The notes: generated by a model not told the origin, from the letters alone. 19,870 nucleotides of DNA from Geosporobacter sp040797825 (GCA_040797825.1 JBFNEZ010000054.1:1-19870); one strand, 5' to 3'. Counted from the first letter of the stretch, positions 1 to 7,765 are shown. Translations and numbers: made by a program.

Positions 1-53
1 CCAACGGATGCCAGAGTCAAAGTCTGGTGCCTTACCGACTTGGCTATACCCCA
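1..53 (-). tRNA. tRNA-Gln (TTG), 3' end cut off by window edge
   Basis: On the minus strand the gene begins TGGGGTATAGCCAAGTCGG, with the U1 start usual for glutamine tRNAs. The anticodon stem CCAGA/TCTGG closes the loop CTTTGAC, giving anticodon TTG. The T arm and acceptor 3' strand lie beyond position 1. It starts 7 nt after the tRNA-His gene, so the two are surely one transcript. Confidence 0.93.
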
Positions 54-60
54 ATGTATA

Positions 61-137
61 TGGGGTGGCTGATGGGAATTGAACCCACGAATGCAGGAGC
101 CACAATCCTGTGTCTTAACCGCTTGACTACAGCCACC
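61..137 (-). tRNA. tRNA-His (GTG)
   Basis: The minus strand folds as a full cloverleaf: acceptor GTGGCTG/CAGCCAC, anticodon stem CAGGA/TCCTG, loop TTGTGGC with anticodon GTG. Discriminator C73 is followed by an encoded CCA at 61-63. A G sits at position 137, the -1 position that HisRS needs opposite C73. It has its own promoter at 160-188 and runs straight into tRNA-Gln. Confidence 0.95.
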
Positions 138-159
138 ATATTTGTCTCAACAAGATATT

Positions 160-188
160 ATATTATCATGTTTTTAATCCTTTGTCAA
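160..188 (-). promoter_or_regulatory. SigmaA-type promoter for tRNA-His/tRNA-Gln
   Basis: Minus strand shows TTGACA (183-188), a 17-nt spacer, then TAATAT (160-165), about 23 bp upstream of tRNA-His. It lies between tRNA-Pro and tRNA-His, so the downstream pair can be transcribed independently of tRNA-Pro. Confidence 0.8.
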
Positions 189-214
189 CAAATGAAATCT
201 CCCAAGTTTTTCCT

Positions 215-291
<77 letters not shown>

Positions 292-309
292 AACAGACTG
301 ATAAAATAA

Positions 310-338
310 AGTATACGCTATATTTTGCTTTCTGTCAA
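310..338 (-). promoter_or_regulatory. SigmaA-type promoter for tRNA-Pro
   Basis: Minus strand shows a perfect TTGACA (333-338), 17-nt spacer and TATACT (310-315). The first tRNA base follows 18 nt after the -10 box. This is a stable-RNA-type promoter. The rest of 292-488 is AT-rich with nothing else recognised. Confidence 0.82.
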
Positions 339-488
339 AAACTATTTAAAAGAATTAAAAGGGATATTTTCACTTTTTTCCATGTTTTTCTCTCATACAG
401 CCACTTTTTCACTTTATTACAAAGGATTTTTCTCTGATTTATATAGTATTGGCCTTCTATTACCATTTCATACCATCATTAAAATTAT

Positions 489-962
489 TTAAAGCAAGAC
501 GATGTTGCCATACAGCCTTCCTCTTTCTATCTCTATCAGACCAAAAGATGCCTTAGAACCACCCCTAGGCAGGCTAGGACTTCCAGGATTAAAGATTAGT
601 AAGTCTGGCTTTGAGATATTGATTGAAATATGGGTATGTCCATAGAGAGCCACCTGACAGCCTAACTCCAATGCCCTATAATAAAGTCTCTCCAGCCCTA
701 GCTTTACATCATATCGATGACCATGGGTAAGAAAAAATTTTTTATTTTCAATTTCTATAACCATTTCCTCTTGTCCCTTGGCACTTCCATCACAATTTCC
801 TTTTACTATCCACATCTCTCCATTAAAAATCTCTTTTAAGCTCAATCCATCTTCATAGTAGTCCCCCAAATGAATCAATTTGTCGATCTTGCCCATTTTT
901 GATAGAACTTGTCGGGCACTGTGCATATCTCCATGGGTATCACTGATGATCCCTATTTTCAC
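489..962 (-). CDS. YfcE/MJ0936-family metallophosphoesterase
   Basis: This 157-residue protein is a single compact calcineurin-like phosphoesterase domain, the full length of the family. The metal ligands are all visible: D8 and H10 (SDTHGD), D34 (HLGD), N56 (GNCD), H80 (LTHGH), and H109/H111 (YGHTH). Relatives hydrolyse phosphodiesters such as bis-pNPP with Mn or Mg; the natural substrate is unclear. The start is GTG at 960-962, placed 8 nt after AGGAGG inside the end of rdgB, so the genes overlap by 23 bp and are translationally coupled. The order gerM-rph-rdgB-phosphoesterase matches the Bacillus gerM-rph-ysnA-ysnB arrangement, so this is the ysnB equivalent. Confidence 0.9.
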   Translation of the reverse strand: MKIGIISDTHGDMHSARQVLSKMGKIDKLIHLGDYYEDGLSLKEIFNGEMWIVKGNCDGSAKGQEEMVIEIENKKFFLTHGHRYDVKLGLERLYYRALELGCQVALYGHTHISINISKPDLLIFNPGSPSLPRGGSKASFGLIEIERGRLYGNIVLL

Positions 963-1572
963 AAATATTTCCTCCTACCATGGTCTCCAGTTCTTCTTTT
1001 AGTTTATCCAGAGCCCTTGCACGATGGCTGATAGTATTTTTAATCTCCTCGCCCAGTTCCCCAAAGGTCTTGTTATAGGCAGGAACAATAAAGAGCGGAT
1101 CATATCCAAAACCATTGTATCCCAAAGGCTCAAATCCAATTATCCCTTCACATTCTCCCCGTACACTGAATTTTCTCCCATCTGGAAAGGCTAGGGAGAT
1201 AACGGATACAAATCTTGCACCCCGTTCTTCCATGGGAACTCCTGAAAGCTTGTCCAGCAGTTTTTCATTGTTTTTTTGATCTGTTGCTCCCTCACCAGAA
1301 TATCTAGCAGAATACACCCCAGGCTGATTATTCAAACTATCTACCTCTAGTCCTGAGTCATCGGCTAAGGCAATGTGTCCTGCAGCTTCCATTACAGCCA
1401 TGGCTTTTTTCATGGAATTTTCCTCAAAGGTTTCTCCGTCCTCTATTACTTCCAGCTCTTCTAACCCGGCTTCATCCATAGAAAGGATTTTAAAACCAAA
1501 TTCCTTGAGAATAGCTTTAATCTCTTCTATCTTATGCTTATTTTTTGATGCAATTATCAACTTATTTTCCAT
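940..1572 (-). CDS. rdgB: XTP/dITP diphosphatase (RdgB/HAM1 family)
   Basis: The 210-residue protein removes non-canonical purine triphosphates (dITP, XTP) from the nucleotide pool, giving monophosphate and pyrophosphate. Family motifs are in order: N-terminal SKNKHK (9-14), the DDSGLEVD metal and catalytic segment (71-78), PGVYSARYSG (85-93), GFGYDP (154-159) and SHRARAL near the C-terminus (182-188). Its ATG overlaps the end of rph by 11 bp, with GAGGG just upstream. It is slightly longer than typical (about 195-205 residues) because of a short C-terminal extension. A cytoplasmic housekeeping enzyme, co-transcribed with rph. Confidence 0.95.
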   Translation of the reverse strand: MENKLIIASKNKHKIEEIKAILKEFGFKILSMDEAGLEELEVIEDGETFEENSMKKAMAVMEAAGHIALADDSGLEVDSLNNQPGVYSARYSGEGATDQKNNEKLLDKLSGVPMEERGARFVSVISLAFPDGRKFSVRGECEGIIGFEPLGYNGFGYDPLFIVPAYNKTFGELGEEIKNTISHRARALDKLKEELETMVGGNICENRDHQ

Positions 1573-2344
1573 GCAGTTTTCCCTCTTCCTTCAGCCCTTC
1601 TGCTTTACCTGCTATCAAATCTGCTGCCTTTCCTAGAACAGCTCTTTGTTTTTGAATTAAAGCTTCATTGCCCTTTTCTGCCAGCTCCAAGAGCTTCATC
1701 AATTCTTGTCGATTGAAAGGGGCCTCTTCCCCAGTACCTTGCACCTCAACAAACTCTTTTTTATCGGTCATCACTACATTCATATCGACCTTTGCCTTTG
1801 AATCCTCCTCATAGCATAGATCCAACATTGGCCTATCCTCTACAATGCCTACACTTACAGCAGATACAAAACTATTTACTGGGAAATTTTTAATTGTCTG
1901 ACTCTCGTAAAGCTTATAGAGCGCCTCAGTTAAAGCCACGAAAGCTCCTGTAATAGAGGCTGTTCTCGTTCCTCCATCAGCCTGAATTACATCACAATCA
2001 ATCCATATGGTTTTCTCACCCAGTACCTCTAATTGAACTGCGGAGCGCAGTGCCCTGCCGATGAGCCTTTGGATTTCCTGTGTTCTTCCTTCTACCTTTC
2101 CTCTGCTCGATTCCCTTGGTTTTCTGACCTGGGTAGAACGGGGAAGCATAGAATACTCTGCAGTAATCCACCCTTTTCCTGTTCCCTTTAAAAAAGGAGG
2201 CACCCTATCCTCTATGGATGCAGTACAGATCACCTTGGTATTTCCCATTTCTATCAGTACAGAGCCTTCTGCATAGGCTAAATAATCCTTTGTAATATGT
2301 ACAGGTCTTAATTGTTCTTCTTCTCTTCCATCAAACCTTGTCAT
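1562..2344 (-). CDS. rph: Ribonuclease PH
   Basis: This 260-residue protein is a phosphorolytic 3'-to-5' exoribonuclease that trims tRNA precursors to the CCA end using inorganic phosphate. The N-terminus MTRFDGR and segment GKGWITAEYSMLPRST are diagnostic. The acidic residues D181 and D187 (within EEDSKAKVDMNV) match the catalytic aspartates of Bacillus RNase PH. A C-terminal stretch of about 20 Lys/Glu-rich residues extends past the fold. ATG at 2344 is preceded by purine-rich GGGAGAGG. It leads the rph-rdgB-phosphoesterase operon; the palindromic cluster with terminators upstream separates it from gerM, so it probably has its own promoter. Confidence 0.95.
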   Translation of the reverse strand: MTRFDGREEEQLRPVHITKDYLAYAEGSVLIEMGNTKVICTASIEDRVPPFLKGTGKGWITAEYSMLPRSTQVRKPRESSRGKVEGRTQEIQRLIGRALRSAVQLEVLGEKTIWIDCDVIQADGGTRTASITGAFVALTEALYKLYESQTIKNFPVNSFVSAVSVGIVEDRPMLDLCYEEDSKAKVDMNVVMTDKKEFVEVQGTGEEAPFNRQELMKLLELAEKGNEALIQKQRAVLGKAADLIAGKAEGLKEEGKLHGK

Positions 2345-2408
2345 TTTCTATTTTCCTCTCCCTCTCTGGTAGCTATAACCTATTCTACCATATTCTTTGC
2401 TAGATTAC

Positions 2409-2438
2409 ACCTTAGATTAGTCTAACCGATTTGGTCAA
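2409..2438 (-). promoter_or_regulatory. Candidate promoter for rph operon (weak)
   Basis: Minus strand has TTGACC (2433-2438) and TAAGGT (2409-2414) separated by 18 nt. The -10 is poor; a small inverted repeat TTAGA/TCTAA (2412-2425) lies inside the spacer. The call rests mainly on the need for a promoter after two terminators. Confidence 0.3.
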
Positions 2439-2445
2439 TTTATAT

Positions 2446-2468
2446 AAAAAAAGCGTCTGCGACGCTTT
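2446..2468 (-). terminator. Rho-independent terminator at rph-side edge of palindromic element
   Basis: On the minus strand AAAGCGTC, loop GCA and GACGCTTT form an 8-bp stem continuing into a run of seven T (complement of 2446-2452). Geometry is that of a classical intrinsic terminator reading toward rph. Confidence 0.7.
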
Positions 2469-2558
2469 CGCTAGGAAACCCTAGGTTTCCTTCGACGACA
2501 GCAAAGCTGTCTAAGCACCTTCCTGAAGGCGGCAGGGGATTTCATCCCCTACACCCCC

Positions 2559-2607
2559 TTTTTTTAATATGATAGAAAAGTAGAACTTTCCTATCATATT
2601 AAAAAAA
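2559..2607. repeat. Long perfect hairpin (17 bp plus 4 bp)
   Basis: TTTTTTTAATATGATAG (2559-2575) is the exact complement of CTATCATATTAAAAAAA (2591-2607). After one mismatch, four further pairs (AAAG/CTTT) close a TAGAA loop. It abuts the gerM terminator and shares its A-run, so the two can form alternative structures. Confidence 0.75.
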
Positions 2608-2627
2608 GCGCCTAAAGACGCTTTTTT
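2601..2627 (-). terminator. Rho-independent terminator of gerM
   Basis: On the minus strand AAAAAAGCGTC, loop TTTA and GGCGCTTTTTTT form an 11-bp stem with one G-U pair, ending in T7. It lies 24 bp after the gerM stop. Confidence 0.75.
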
Positions 2628-2651
2628 ATCTGTTTATTCTTTATTCATATT

Positions 2652-3671
2652 CTAATATTGGTTTGCAAAGGTCGGTACAGCCACCGGTTCATCCTCGATA
2701 CCGATTCCCAAATCCACTTCTTTTCCATTTGCCAGGATTTTAACACCTGTTAAATCCCTATATTGCTCTTTCACTGTCAAAGCAATGGCTTTTGCAACCT
2801 CCTGCCCTACTTCCTGATTCTTCTCTAGATCCTTGATCTCTTGATTAAAGTTTACATAGGCAACCCCATTGCTCACATCTACTCCCAGGACCTGAGTGCC
2901 CTTTGGAATTTGACTATAGAGTCCCAAACCTGATGGAGGACCTTCTACCAGTGCATCCAGTGCATCTAATACGGTTACAGGAGTATTGTCTGCTTTTTCA
3001 ATAGTCTTGGTCACAGGAACATAATAGGTTTCCATCCCATTGATGGTCCCTTCATAGTAAACGATTACCTTTTGATTTCCCGGATTGGTGCTGACATAAT
3101 TAATATTGTCCCGTGTAATAGGCTTATCAGTCTTCACTCCAAATTTTAGATTCTTGTGAAGTTGTCCCTCAATAACAATTTGAACACTATCAATGGTGAT
3201 AAACTCTGTCAAGGTATAAACAACAGCCTTTACCAAAGCCTCTTCCTCTTCTTTGCTGACATAATTTAAAAAATCAGAGGTAAAATCTACTCTGCATAGT
3301 CCATTGGTGATATTCATTCCTCGAATTTCTGTATTTGCAGGAATAACTGGAATTAAACCAATTCCCTCTATGTCTTTTCTGTTGGCTGGAGTATCCACAA
3401 GTGCAGCCAAGGTAGCTTTTGCAATCCCTTCTGTCCATGGAATTTTTCTCATTACGGGAATTAAAAAACCTTTATCATCCTTATAATAAAGGACCGTATC
3501 TCTTAAGGGTATATCCTCTTCTTGTACCTCACTGCTGGTTACAATATTGGATGCAGCTTTATCTCCTTTATCAAATAAACCTTTAACCAAACTTATGGGA
3601 CTTTTACATCCTGCAAGGCTTATCATCATGCTAAAGACAAGAATCAATGCAATTATTCTCCTGTACTTCAT
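2652..3671 (-). CDS. gerM: GerM-like sporulation/germination lipoprotein with two GerMN domains
   Basis: This 339-residue protein has a lipoprotein signal peptide: MKYRR, a hydrophobic core, and lipobox LAGC with Cys22 as the lipidation site. Two related GerMN units follow, roughly 58-178 and 201-320, each with the pattern of an early strand (VLYYKDDKG, VIVYYEGTING), an IPKGT/IPANTEI turn, then a VDF or VNF strand. GerM in Bacillus is needed for normal sporulation and germination and holds engulfment-complex contacts at the forespore membrane. The start is ATG with AGGGGG 9 nt upstream. The gene lies before rph as in Bacillus. Assignment to the family is firm; exact role here is inferred. Confidence 0.9.
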   Translation of the reverse strand: MKYRRIIALILVFSMMISLAGCKSPISLVKGLFDKGDKAASNIVTSSEVQEEDIPLRDTVLYYKDDKGFLIPVMRKIPWTEGIAKATLAALVDTPANRKDIEGIGLIPVIPANTEIRGMNITNGLCRVDFTSDFLNYVSKEEEEALVKAVVYTLTEFITIDSVQIVIEGQLHKNLKFGVKTDKPITRDNINYVSTNPGNQKVIVYYEGTINGMETYYVPVTKTIEKADNTPVTVLDALDALVEGPPSGLGLYSQIPKGTQVLGVDVSNGVAYVNFNQEIKDLEKNQEVGQEVAKAIALTVKEQYRDLTGVKILANGKEVDLGIGIEDEPVAVPTFANQY

Positions 3672-3752
3672 GGACTAAAACCCCCTAACCAATAGTCTTT
3701 ATAAGATTATATTAGTGAGAAGGCCATACTATGTCTAAATCCATAAAAATAC

Positions 3753-4274
3753 TTATTTTCTTTTCATTCGGTTCAAATAACCGCCGCGGATGTTTTGTGT
3801 GTCTAAAACAGTGATAAAAGCATCTTTATCATAGCTTTCCAATATTTCATATAGTTTCTTTAACGCATTTCTTTTCAGTACAATATTCAAAATGTGCTTA
3901 ATTCCATTCTTTCCATACCCTTGCACCACCGTCACACCAAATCCTTGGGCTCTTAAAAGCTCTACCAGCTGCCCTTCATCTTCTTTGGTGATCACCTGTA
4001 CCGATAGATTTCCCAATGCCATCTTGCCTTCAATAAAAATTCCTACCATTTGCCCCGTTCCAAAACCAAGAGAGTAGGCAATCAAATTCCCTATGTTGTC
4101 TAGCTGTCCCATGATTTGTGTCAGCACAGAAATATATATAAATACCTCGATCGCCCCTAGGCAGGCCGCTTGAATTTTCTTACCTCTAACCATCAAGAGA
4201 GTCCGCACTACGGAAATCGATACATCCAACACCCTAGCCGAAAAAATAAGCAAATATCCTAAAAAAAGTTCCAT
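3753..4274 (-). CDS. UPF0316 family membrane protein (DUF5698-DUF2179)
   Basis: A 173-residue protein with three predicted membrane segments (about 4-27, 36-56 and 60-82) followed by a soluble DUF2179-type domain (about 90-165) containing the NLSVQVIT and KHILNIVLKR segments. The layout and the start MELFLGYLLIFSARVLDVS match UPF0316, a family of unknown function whose soluble domain resembles a small ligand-binding or regulatory ferredoxin-like fold. The ATG has AAAGGAG 7 nt upstream. A promoter at 4305-4332 and the terminator of the preceding amidase suggest that transcription starts here and continues into gerM 81 bp downstream. Confidence 0.85.
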   Translation of the reverse strand: MELFLGYLLIFSARVLDVSISVVRTLLMVRGKKIQAACLGAIEVFIYISVLTQIMGQLDNIGNLIAYSLGFGTGQMVGIFIEGKMALGNLSVQVITKEDEGQLVELLRAQGFGVTVVQGYGKNGIKHILNIVLKRNALKKLYEILESYDKDAFITVLDTQNIRGGYLNRMKRK

Positions 4275-4304
4275 AATCCCGCTCCTTTCTTTTCCCTATT
4301 CACT

Positions 4305-4332
4305 ATATTACCACAATTATGCCTTTCCCCAA
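4305..4332 (-). promoter_or_regulatory. Promoter upstream of UPF0316-gerM
   Basis: Minus strand shows TTGGGG (4327-4332), a 16-nt spacer and TAATAT (4305-4310) preceded by TGG, an extended -10. It lies about 30 bp before the start codon. Confidence 0.5.
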
Positions 4333-4390
4333 CAGTTTCATTACAGATATTTTTCAGCCAGTTTTGCCTTTTCCTTGCAAGAAAAGGGAA

Positions 4391-4410
4391 ATGCGGCATC
4401 TCAGCCGCAT
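4391..4410 (-). terminator. Terminator of amidase gene
   Basis: ATGCGGC/GCCGCAT, 7 bp with a 6-nt loop, lies 11 bp after the amidase stop. The minus-strand tail TTTCCCTTTTCTT is only moderately T-rich; the plus-strand tail TTATTTTTTATTTATT is better, so it may work in both directions. Confidence 0.6.
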
Positions 4411-4421
4411 TTATTTTTTAT

Positions 4422-6530
4422 TTATTTACTTGTTTTTTGTTCAAAATATCTGGTAATTCCGTTAAAAAGAGCTTGGGCACATTTTTGCCGATAGGCCTCT
4501 GTTCCAGCCAAAGCTTCTTCTTGGGCATTGGTCAAAAACGCCATTTCAGCCAGTACAGCCGGCATCTTGGTTTCACGGATAACCACCAGATTCGGCCGAT
4601 CTACGATTTTCCTATCCACAGCCTTTAGTTCCTTGAGCATCTCTTCCTGTATAATGGTAGCAAAGGTTTTGTTATCCCTGGTGGTATCTGCTGCATTGTA
4701 TAGGGTTTGTACGCCACTGATGCTATTGTTGTTATGAGCGTTGAAGTGGATGCTTACAAATAGATCTGCATTGAGTCCATTGGCTACTTCAGCCCGTTCA
4801 TAGAGGCCAATATAGGTATCATCGGTTCTGGTCATGATGACAGCAAAGCCTGCATCTTCTAACAATTTATTCAGTCTTAGAGACACATCCAGGGCCAAAT
4901 CCTTTTCTCTCAGGGCCAGCTTCGGACTGACAGCACCGGGATCCTTTCCACCGTGTCCTGGATCGATGACAATGAGTTTTTTTCCATAATCTGGAATTTC
5001 CTGAACGGGTTCTTCTATCGATGAATTTTCAAAAAGCACACTCACGCGATTTCCAGTGCCCGTTGTGGTAAGGAGTCGATAGTCTGTTCCTAAGGCTAAC
5101 TTCAACCTTATCACATAATAACCTGCCTCCGTGATTCCATCGATATCAATGTATTCTAGAATTTTATCATTAACATGAAGCCTTGTATTTTTCAATCCTA
5201 TCAAATCCTGAGGCACTTTTATAATATAATCTCCACTCTTGGCATCATATTCAGCCTCAAAGCTTCCTCGCTCAGATAGCGTTAGGTTAAGTACAGAACG
5301 GTCAAAGGCTTCCTTGCGATAGTCAAATCCCTGAAGAGGCTTGTCCTGGAAGTATATCAACAGATTGCTTCCCTCTTCCTCAACAAAAATGTTCTCGGTA
5401 CTCTTTCCTTGCTCTAAATCTATCACAACCCTTACAATCTTATCATCGGGGTTGTAATTGCTGTCTGGTGCAAAGGGCCCCATTCGAACTCGCTGTACAC
5501 CATCTCTGGAGACATTTATCTCTCGGATATCGGTTTTTAAATGGGCATTGAGTATGTCCACCACCAATCGATTTCCTAGGTCAATCTTGTTATAAACGGG
5601 CGTCTCTTCCGTTTCAACTAAAATGACAGAAGAATCATTCTTATTATCTAGTTTTAATCCTTTTACAGCATTAAGGAATTGTACTTTGACTTCATTCTTC
5701 GTTTTATCAAACTCAATGTTATATCCCTTTGGTGCCTCCAAATCAAATACCACACGAGTTACTTCCCTGGGCGCAGGCTCGAAAAGAGAAGCCCTTATGG
5801 TACTGATTCCCTTGTCCTGAATATCCATTCGCATCAGACCATTTCCATCGATTAAAGCGGGATTCTGAATATCAAGATTGGCATTGGGAATGTCTAAAAC
5901 CAATCGATCCTGTCCTCCTACCTTGCTTCCTTGCAAGTATATAGGTACAAAGCTTACTTCTCCAGTGGTCTTGATTTTTACCTCTGGAACCCTGCTGTTT
6001 GGATTATATTCAATCCCAGTGATGGAACGCTTCGGAGAATCTACGGTGGCCGTCAAGGTCTCAGAAATCCAATTCACATCCATCCCCAATTGCTCGGATA
6101 TAAAACGCAATGGCACCATTGTACGAGACTTTCCATTATAGTTCATTAGCTTGGCAGGCACCCTATCAGGAAGGGACACGGGGCTTCCGTTGACAACAGC
6201 CGCAGCACTATCGATCTGCAATACAATGGTTTTATCCGTGGTTGTAATGGTCGCTTTTCTTTCACTTTGATTCCACTGAATCTCAGCACCAAGGTTTTCC
6301 ACCACGAAGGCAATAGGCACCAATGTACGGTTGTTCAATAGCATGGGCGGTACATCGGTAATTACATCTTCTCCACCCATCCGGAGATTGACCACCGTTA
6401 CATTGTAGGTTTTTTTTGTAACATCATCGCTAACTCGAATGCTTATAGGCTCTGCTCTTCCAGCAAAAGCAGCACCATAGCTACTCAATACAAATACCAA
6501 TACGAGTAAAAAAGCTATAAATCTTTTCAT
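4422..6530 (-). CDS. N-acetylmuramoyl-L-alanine amidase with stalk and AMIN-like domains
   Basis: A 702-residue secreted cell-wall hydrolase that cuts the bond between MurNAc and L-Ala of peptidoglycan. A signal peptide (1-23, AFA-G cleavage) leads into a copper-amine-oxidase-N-like stalk domain (about 45-165) with the paired motifs NNRTLVPIAFVVENLGA and SRTMVPLRFISEQLG. Residues about 168-285 and 287-395 look like two AMIN domains (wall or septum targeting), then a less clear beta-rich linker to 505. The C-terminal Amidase_3 domain (518-699) has Zn ligands H526 (DPGHGG), E542 (LREKDL) and H595 (SIHFNA), and catalytic E662 (AEMAFLTN). ATG follows AGGGGG. The stalk, AMIN and Amidase_3 arrangement is common in clostridia for daughter-cell separation or sporulation enzymes; which applies here is not known. 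Confidence 0.93.
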   Translation of the reverse strand: MKRFIAFLLVLVFVLSSYGAAFAGRAEPISIRVSDDVTKKTYNVTVVNLRMGGEDVITDVPPMLLNNRTLVPIAFVVENLGAEIQWNQSERKATITTTDKTIVLQIDSAAAVVNGSPVSLPDRVPAKLMNYNGKSRTMVPLRFISEQLGMDVNWISETLTATVDSPKRSITGIEYNPNSRVPEVKIKTTGEVSFVPIYLQGSKVGGQDRLVLDIPNANLDIQNPALIDGNGLMRMDIQDKGISTIRASLFEPAPREVTRVVFDLEAPKGYNIEFDKTKNEVKVQFLNAVKGLKLDNKNDSSVILVETEETPVYNKIDLGNRLVVDILNAHLKTDIREINVSRDGVQRVRMGPFAPDSNYNPDDKIVRVVIDLEQGKSTENIFVEEEGSNLLIYFQDKPLQGFDYRKEAFDRSVLNLTLSERGSFEAEYDAKSGDYIIKVPQDLIGLKNTRLHVNDKILEYIDIDGITEAGYYVIRLKLALGTDYRLLTTTGTGNRVSVLFENSSIEEPVQEIPDYGKKLIVIDPGHGGKDPGAVSPKLALREKDLALDVSLRLNKLLEDAGFAVIMTRTDDTYIGLYERAEVANGLNADLFVSIHFNAHNNNSISGVQTLYNAADTTRDNKTFATIIQEEMLKELKAVDRKIVDRPNLVVIRETKMPAVLAEMAFLTNAQEEALAGTEAYRQKCAQALFNGITRYFEQKTSK

Positions 6531-6568
6531 TTTTCGTCCCCCTATTGTTTATCGCCTGACCTCCCTTG

Positions 6569-6654
6569 TTGAAACAATAATTGTTTTCAATGTTTTCCGA
6601 CAATTTTTTTTGCTATCCTATGTAGTTTAAGTGGTACATTTCGACAATATTGTC
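6569..6654 (-). promoter_or_regulatory. Palindromic ACAAT/ATTGT sites in amidase leader
   Basis: Three related elements lie between the promoter and the amidase start: the perfect 12-bp palindrome GACAATATTGTC (6643-6654), a TTCCGACAAT copy (6595-6604) matching TTTCGACAAT (6639-6648) at 9 of 10 positions, and TTGAAACAAT/ATTGTTTTCAA (6569-6590, one bulge). They may be operator sites; I do not recognise the regulator. Confidence 0.35.
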
Positions 6655-6665
6655 CTCTACTTATA

Positions 6666-6695
6666 GTTATATCATTGTTTAAAAACTTATGTCAA
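6666..6695 (-). promoter_or_regulatory. Promoter for amidase gene
   Basis: Minus strand shows a perfect TTGACA (6690-6695), 18-nt spacer and TATAAC (6666-6671), giving a leader of about 130 nt. The palindrome GACAATATTGTC begins about 11 bp after the -10, overlapping the start of transcription. Confidence 0.5.
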
Positions 6696-6745
6696 CTTTC
6701 TTCAGCAATTTGTAATTGAGATGTAATATGTGTCATAAATTTCTT

Positions 6746-7729
6746 CTAAACCACTTTATAAAGTTCATCACTTTCTGGGGGAGCGATGGCTATCTTTCTA
6801 TCTTTACTTACAAGAAAACGTCCATTTTCTATAATTTCACCAATTATAGTCCCCTTTATTTTTGCTTCTTCCAATTGCTTCAGAAGAAGATCTTTTTTAT
6901 TTTTGTCCACTGTCATCACCATGCAGCCACTAGATATCAATCGCAGGGGATCGATCTGAAAATATTCACAGATTTTTTTTGTTTCCTCAGCAACAGGAAT
7001 TTCCTCTTCATAGAGAACAGCTCCTACTTCAGAGGCTTCACAAAGCTCCCACACAGCACCCAAAAGTCCCCCTTCGGTCACATCATGCATGCTGCTGACC
7101 CCTATCTGCCCTGCAATTCTCCCTTCTGGTACCACGCTGATTGCTTCTAGCATTTTTTTTGCACCTTCTAATAATGGACCTTCTAAGACTTCACGAAGCT
7201 GTTCTTCCCTATCATGGGCAAGGATAGCCGTTCCTTCAAGACCGGCGGTTTTTGTCATCAGTATCAAATCCCCCACCTTGGCTCCCTGGGAGATTACTAC
7301 CGCTTCCTTTTTTTGCCTGCCGATGGCTGTTGCAGAAATAATCATTCGATTTACTGCTTCTGTTATCTCCGTATGTCCACCAATAATTTCAACCTGAAGG
7401 CCAGCAGCTGTCTCTCCAGCTTCCTTCATGACCGCCTCGATTTGTTCTATGGTTGTCCCTAAGGGCGCCATAATTGTCAGCATAATCCCCAAGGGTTCAA
7501 CACCATTGGAAGCAACATCATTACAAGCAATATGCACGGCCAATCTACCAATTTCACTGGAAGCCCCCGTAATGGGATCTGTAGACAACACACAGGCATA
7601 GTCTCCAAAATCTACCACAGCACAATCTTCACCAATTTTAGGTCTTACCATCACCTCAGGGCGATGATAGCGTATACTTTTTCCAAGCATTTGTTTTAGA
7701 GTCTCTGTATCCAATTTCCCTACCTGCAT
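6746..7729 (-). CDS. AIR synthase-related protein (HypE/PurM-like fold)
   Basis: A 327-residue protein of the PurM/HypE/SelD/ThiL ATP-binding superfamily. The metal-ATP segments are present: GEDCAVVD (33-40), STDPITG (49-55), IACNDVASNGVEP (67-79) and EIIGGHTE (114-121). HypE itself ends in a PR(I/V)C cysteine that carries the cyano group for hydrogenase; this protein ends in ELYKVV without it, and no hyp or hydrogenase genes are nearby, so it is not a normal HypE. Clostridia often carry such a stand-alone protein of unknown substrate. ATG follows AGGGGG by 8 nt. It lies 36 bp downstream of the DarT-like gene and is probably co-transcribed with it. Confidence 0.85.
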   Translation of the reverse strand: MQVGKLDTETLKQMLGKSIRYHRPEVMVRPKIGEDCAVVDFGDYACVLSTDPITGASSEIGRLAVHIACNDVASNGVEPLGIMLTIMAPLGTTIEQIEAVMKEAGETAAGLQVEIIGGHTEITEAVNRMIISATAIGRQKKEAVVISQGAKVGDLILMTKTAGLEGTAILAHDREEQLREVLEGPLLEGAKKMLEAISVVPEGRIAGQIGVSSMHDVTEGGLLGAVWELCEASEVGAVLYEEEIPVAEETKKICEYFQIDPLRLISSGCMVMTVDKNKKDLLLKQLEEAKIKGTIIGEIIENGRFLVSKDRKIAIAPPESDELYKVV

Positions 7730-7765
7730 AAGGATAGCCCCCTTTTTTATTTTTTCTATTGAACA

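Larger units (their letters stand above)
2446..2628. repeat. Palindromic element: hairpin cluster bounded by 12-bp inverted repeat
   Basis: This fills most of the 307-bp gap between gerM and rph. The ends carry AAAAAAGCGTCT (2447-2458) and its exact complement AGACGCTTTTTT (2616-2627). Between them are successive perfect or near-perfect hairpins: 2450-2468 (8 bp, loop TGC), 2473-2491 (AGGAAACC/GGTTTCCT), 2497-2511 (GACAGC/GCTGTC), 2519-2530 (short CCTTC/GAAGG), 2534-2550 (AGGGGAT/ATCCCCT) and a long one at 2559-2607. No reading frame spans it. The dense palindromes look like a dispersed non-coding repeat (REP- or MITE-like) that landed in a terminator. Copies elsewhere in the genome cannot be tested here. 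Confidence 0.6.

Noticed and set aside
2446..2628. Guide-RNA-like end of an IS605/IS607 or IStron element
   Set aside because: No TnpB or TnpA frame is nearby and nothing in the sequence ties the hairpins to such a system; a simpler palindromic repeat fits.
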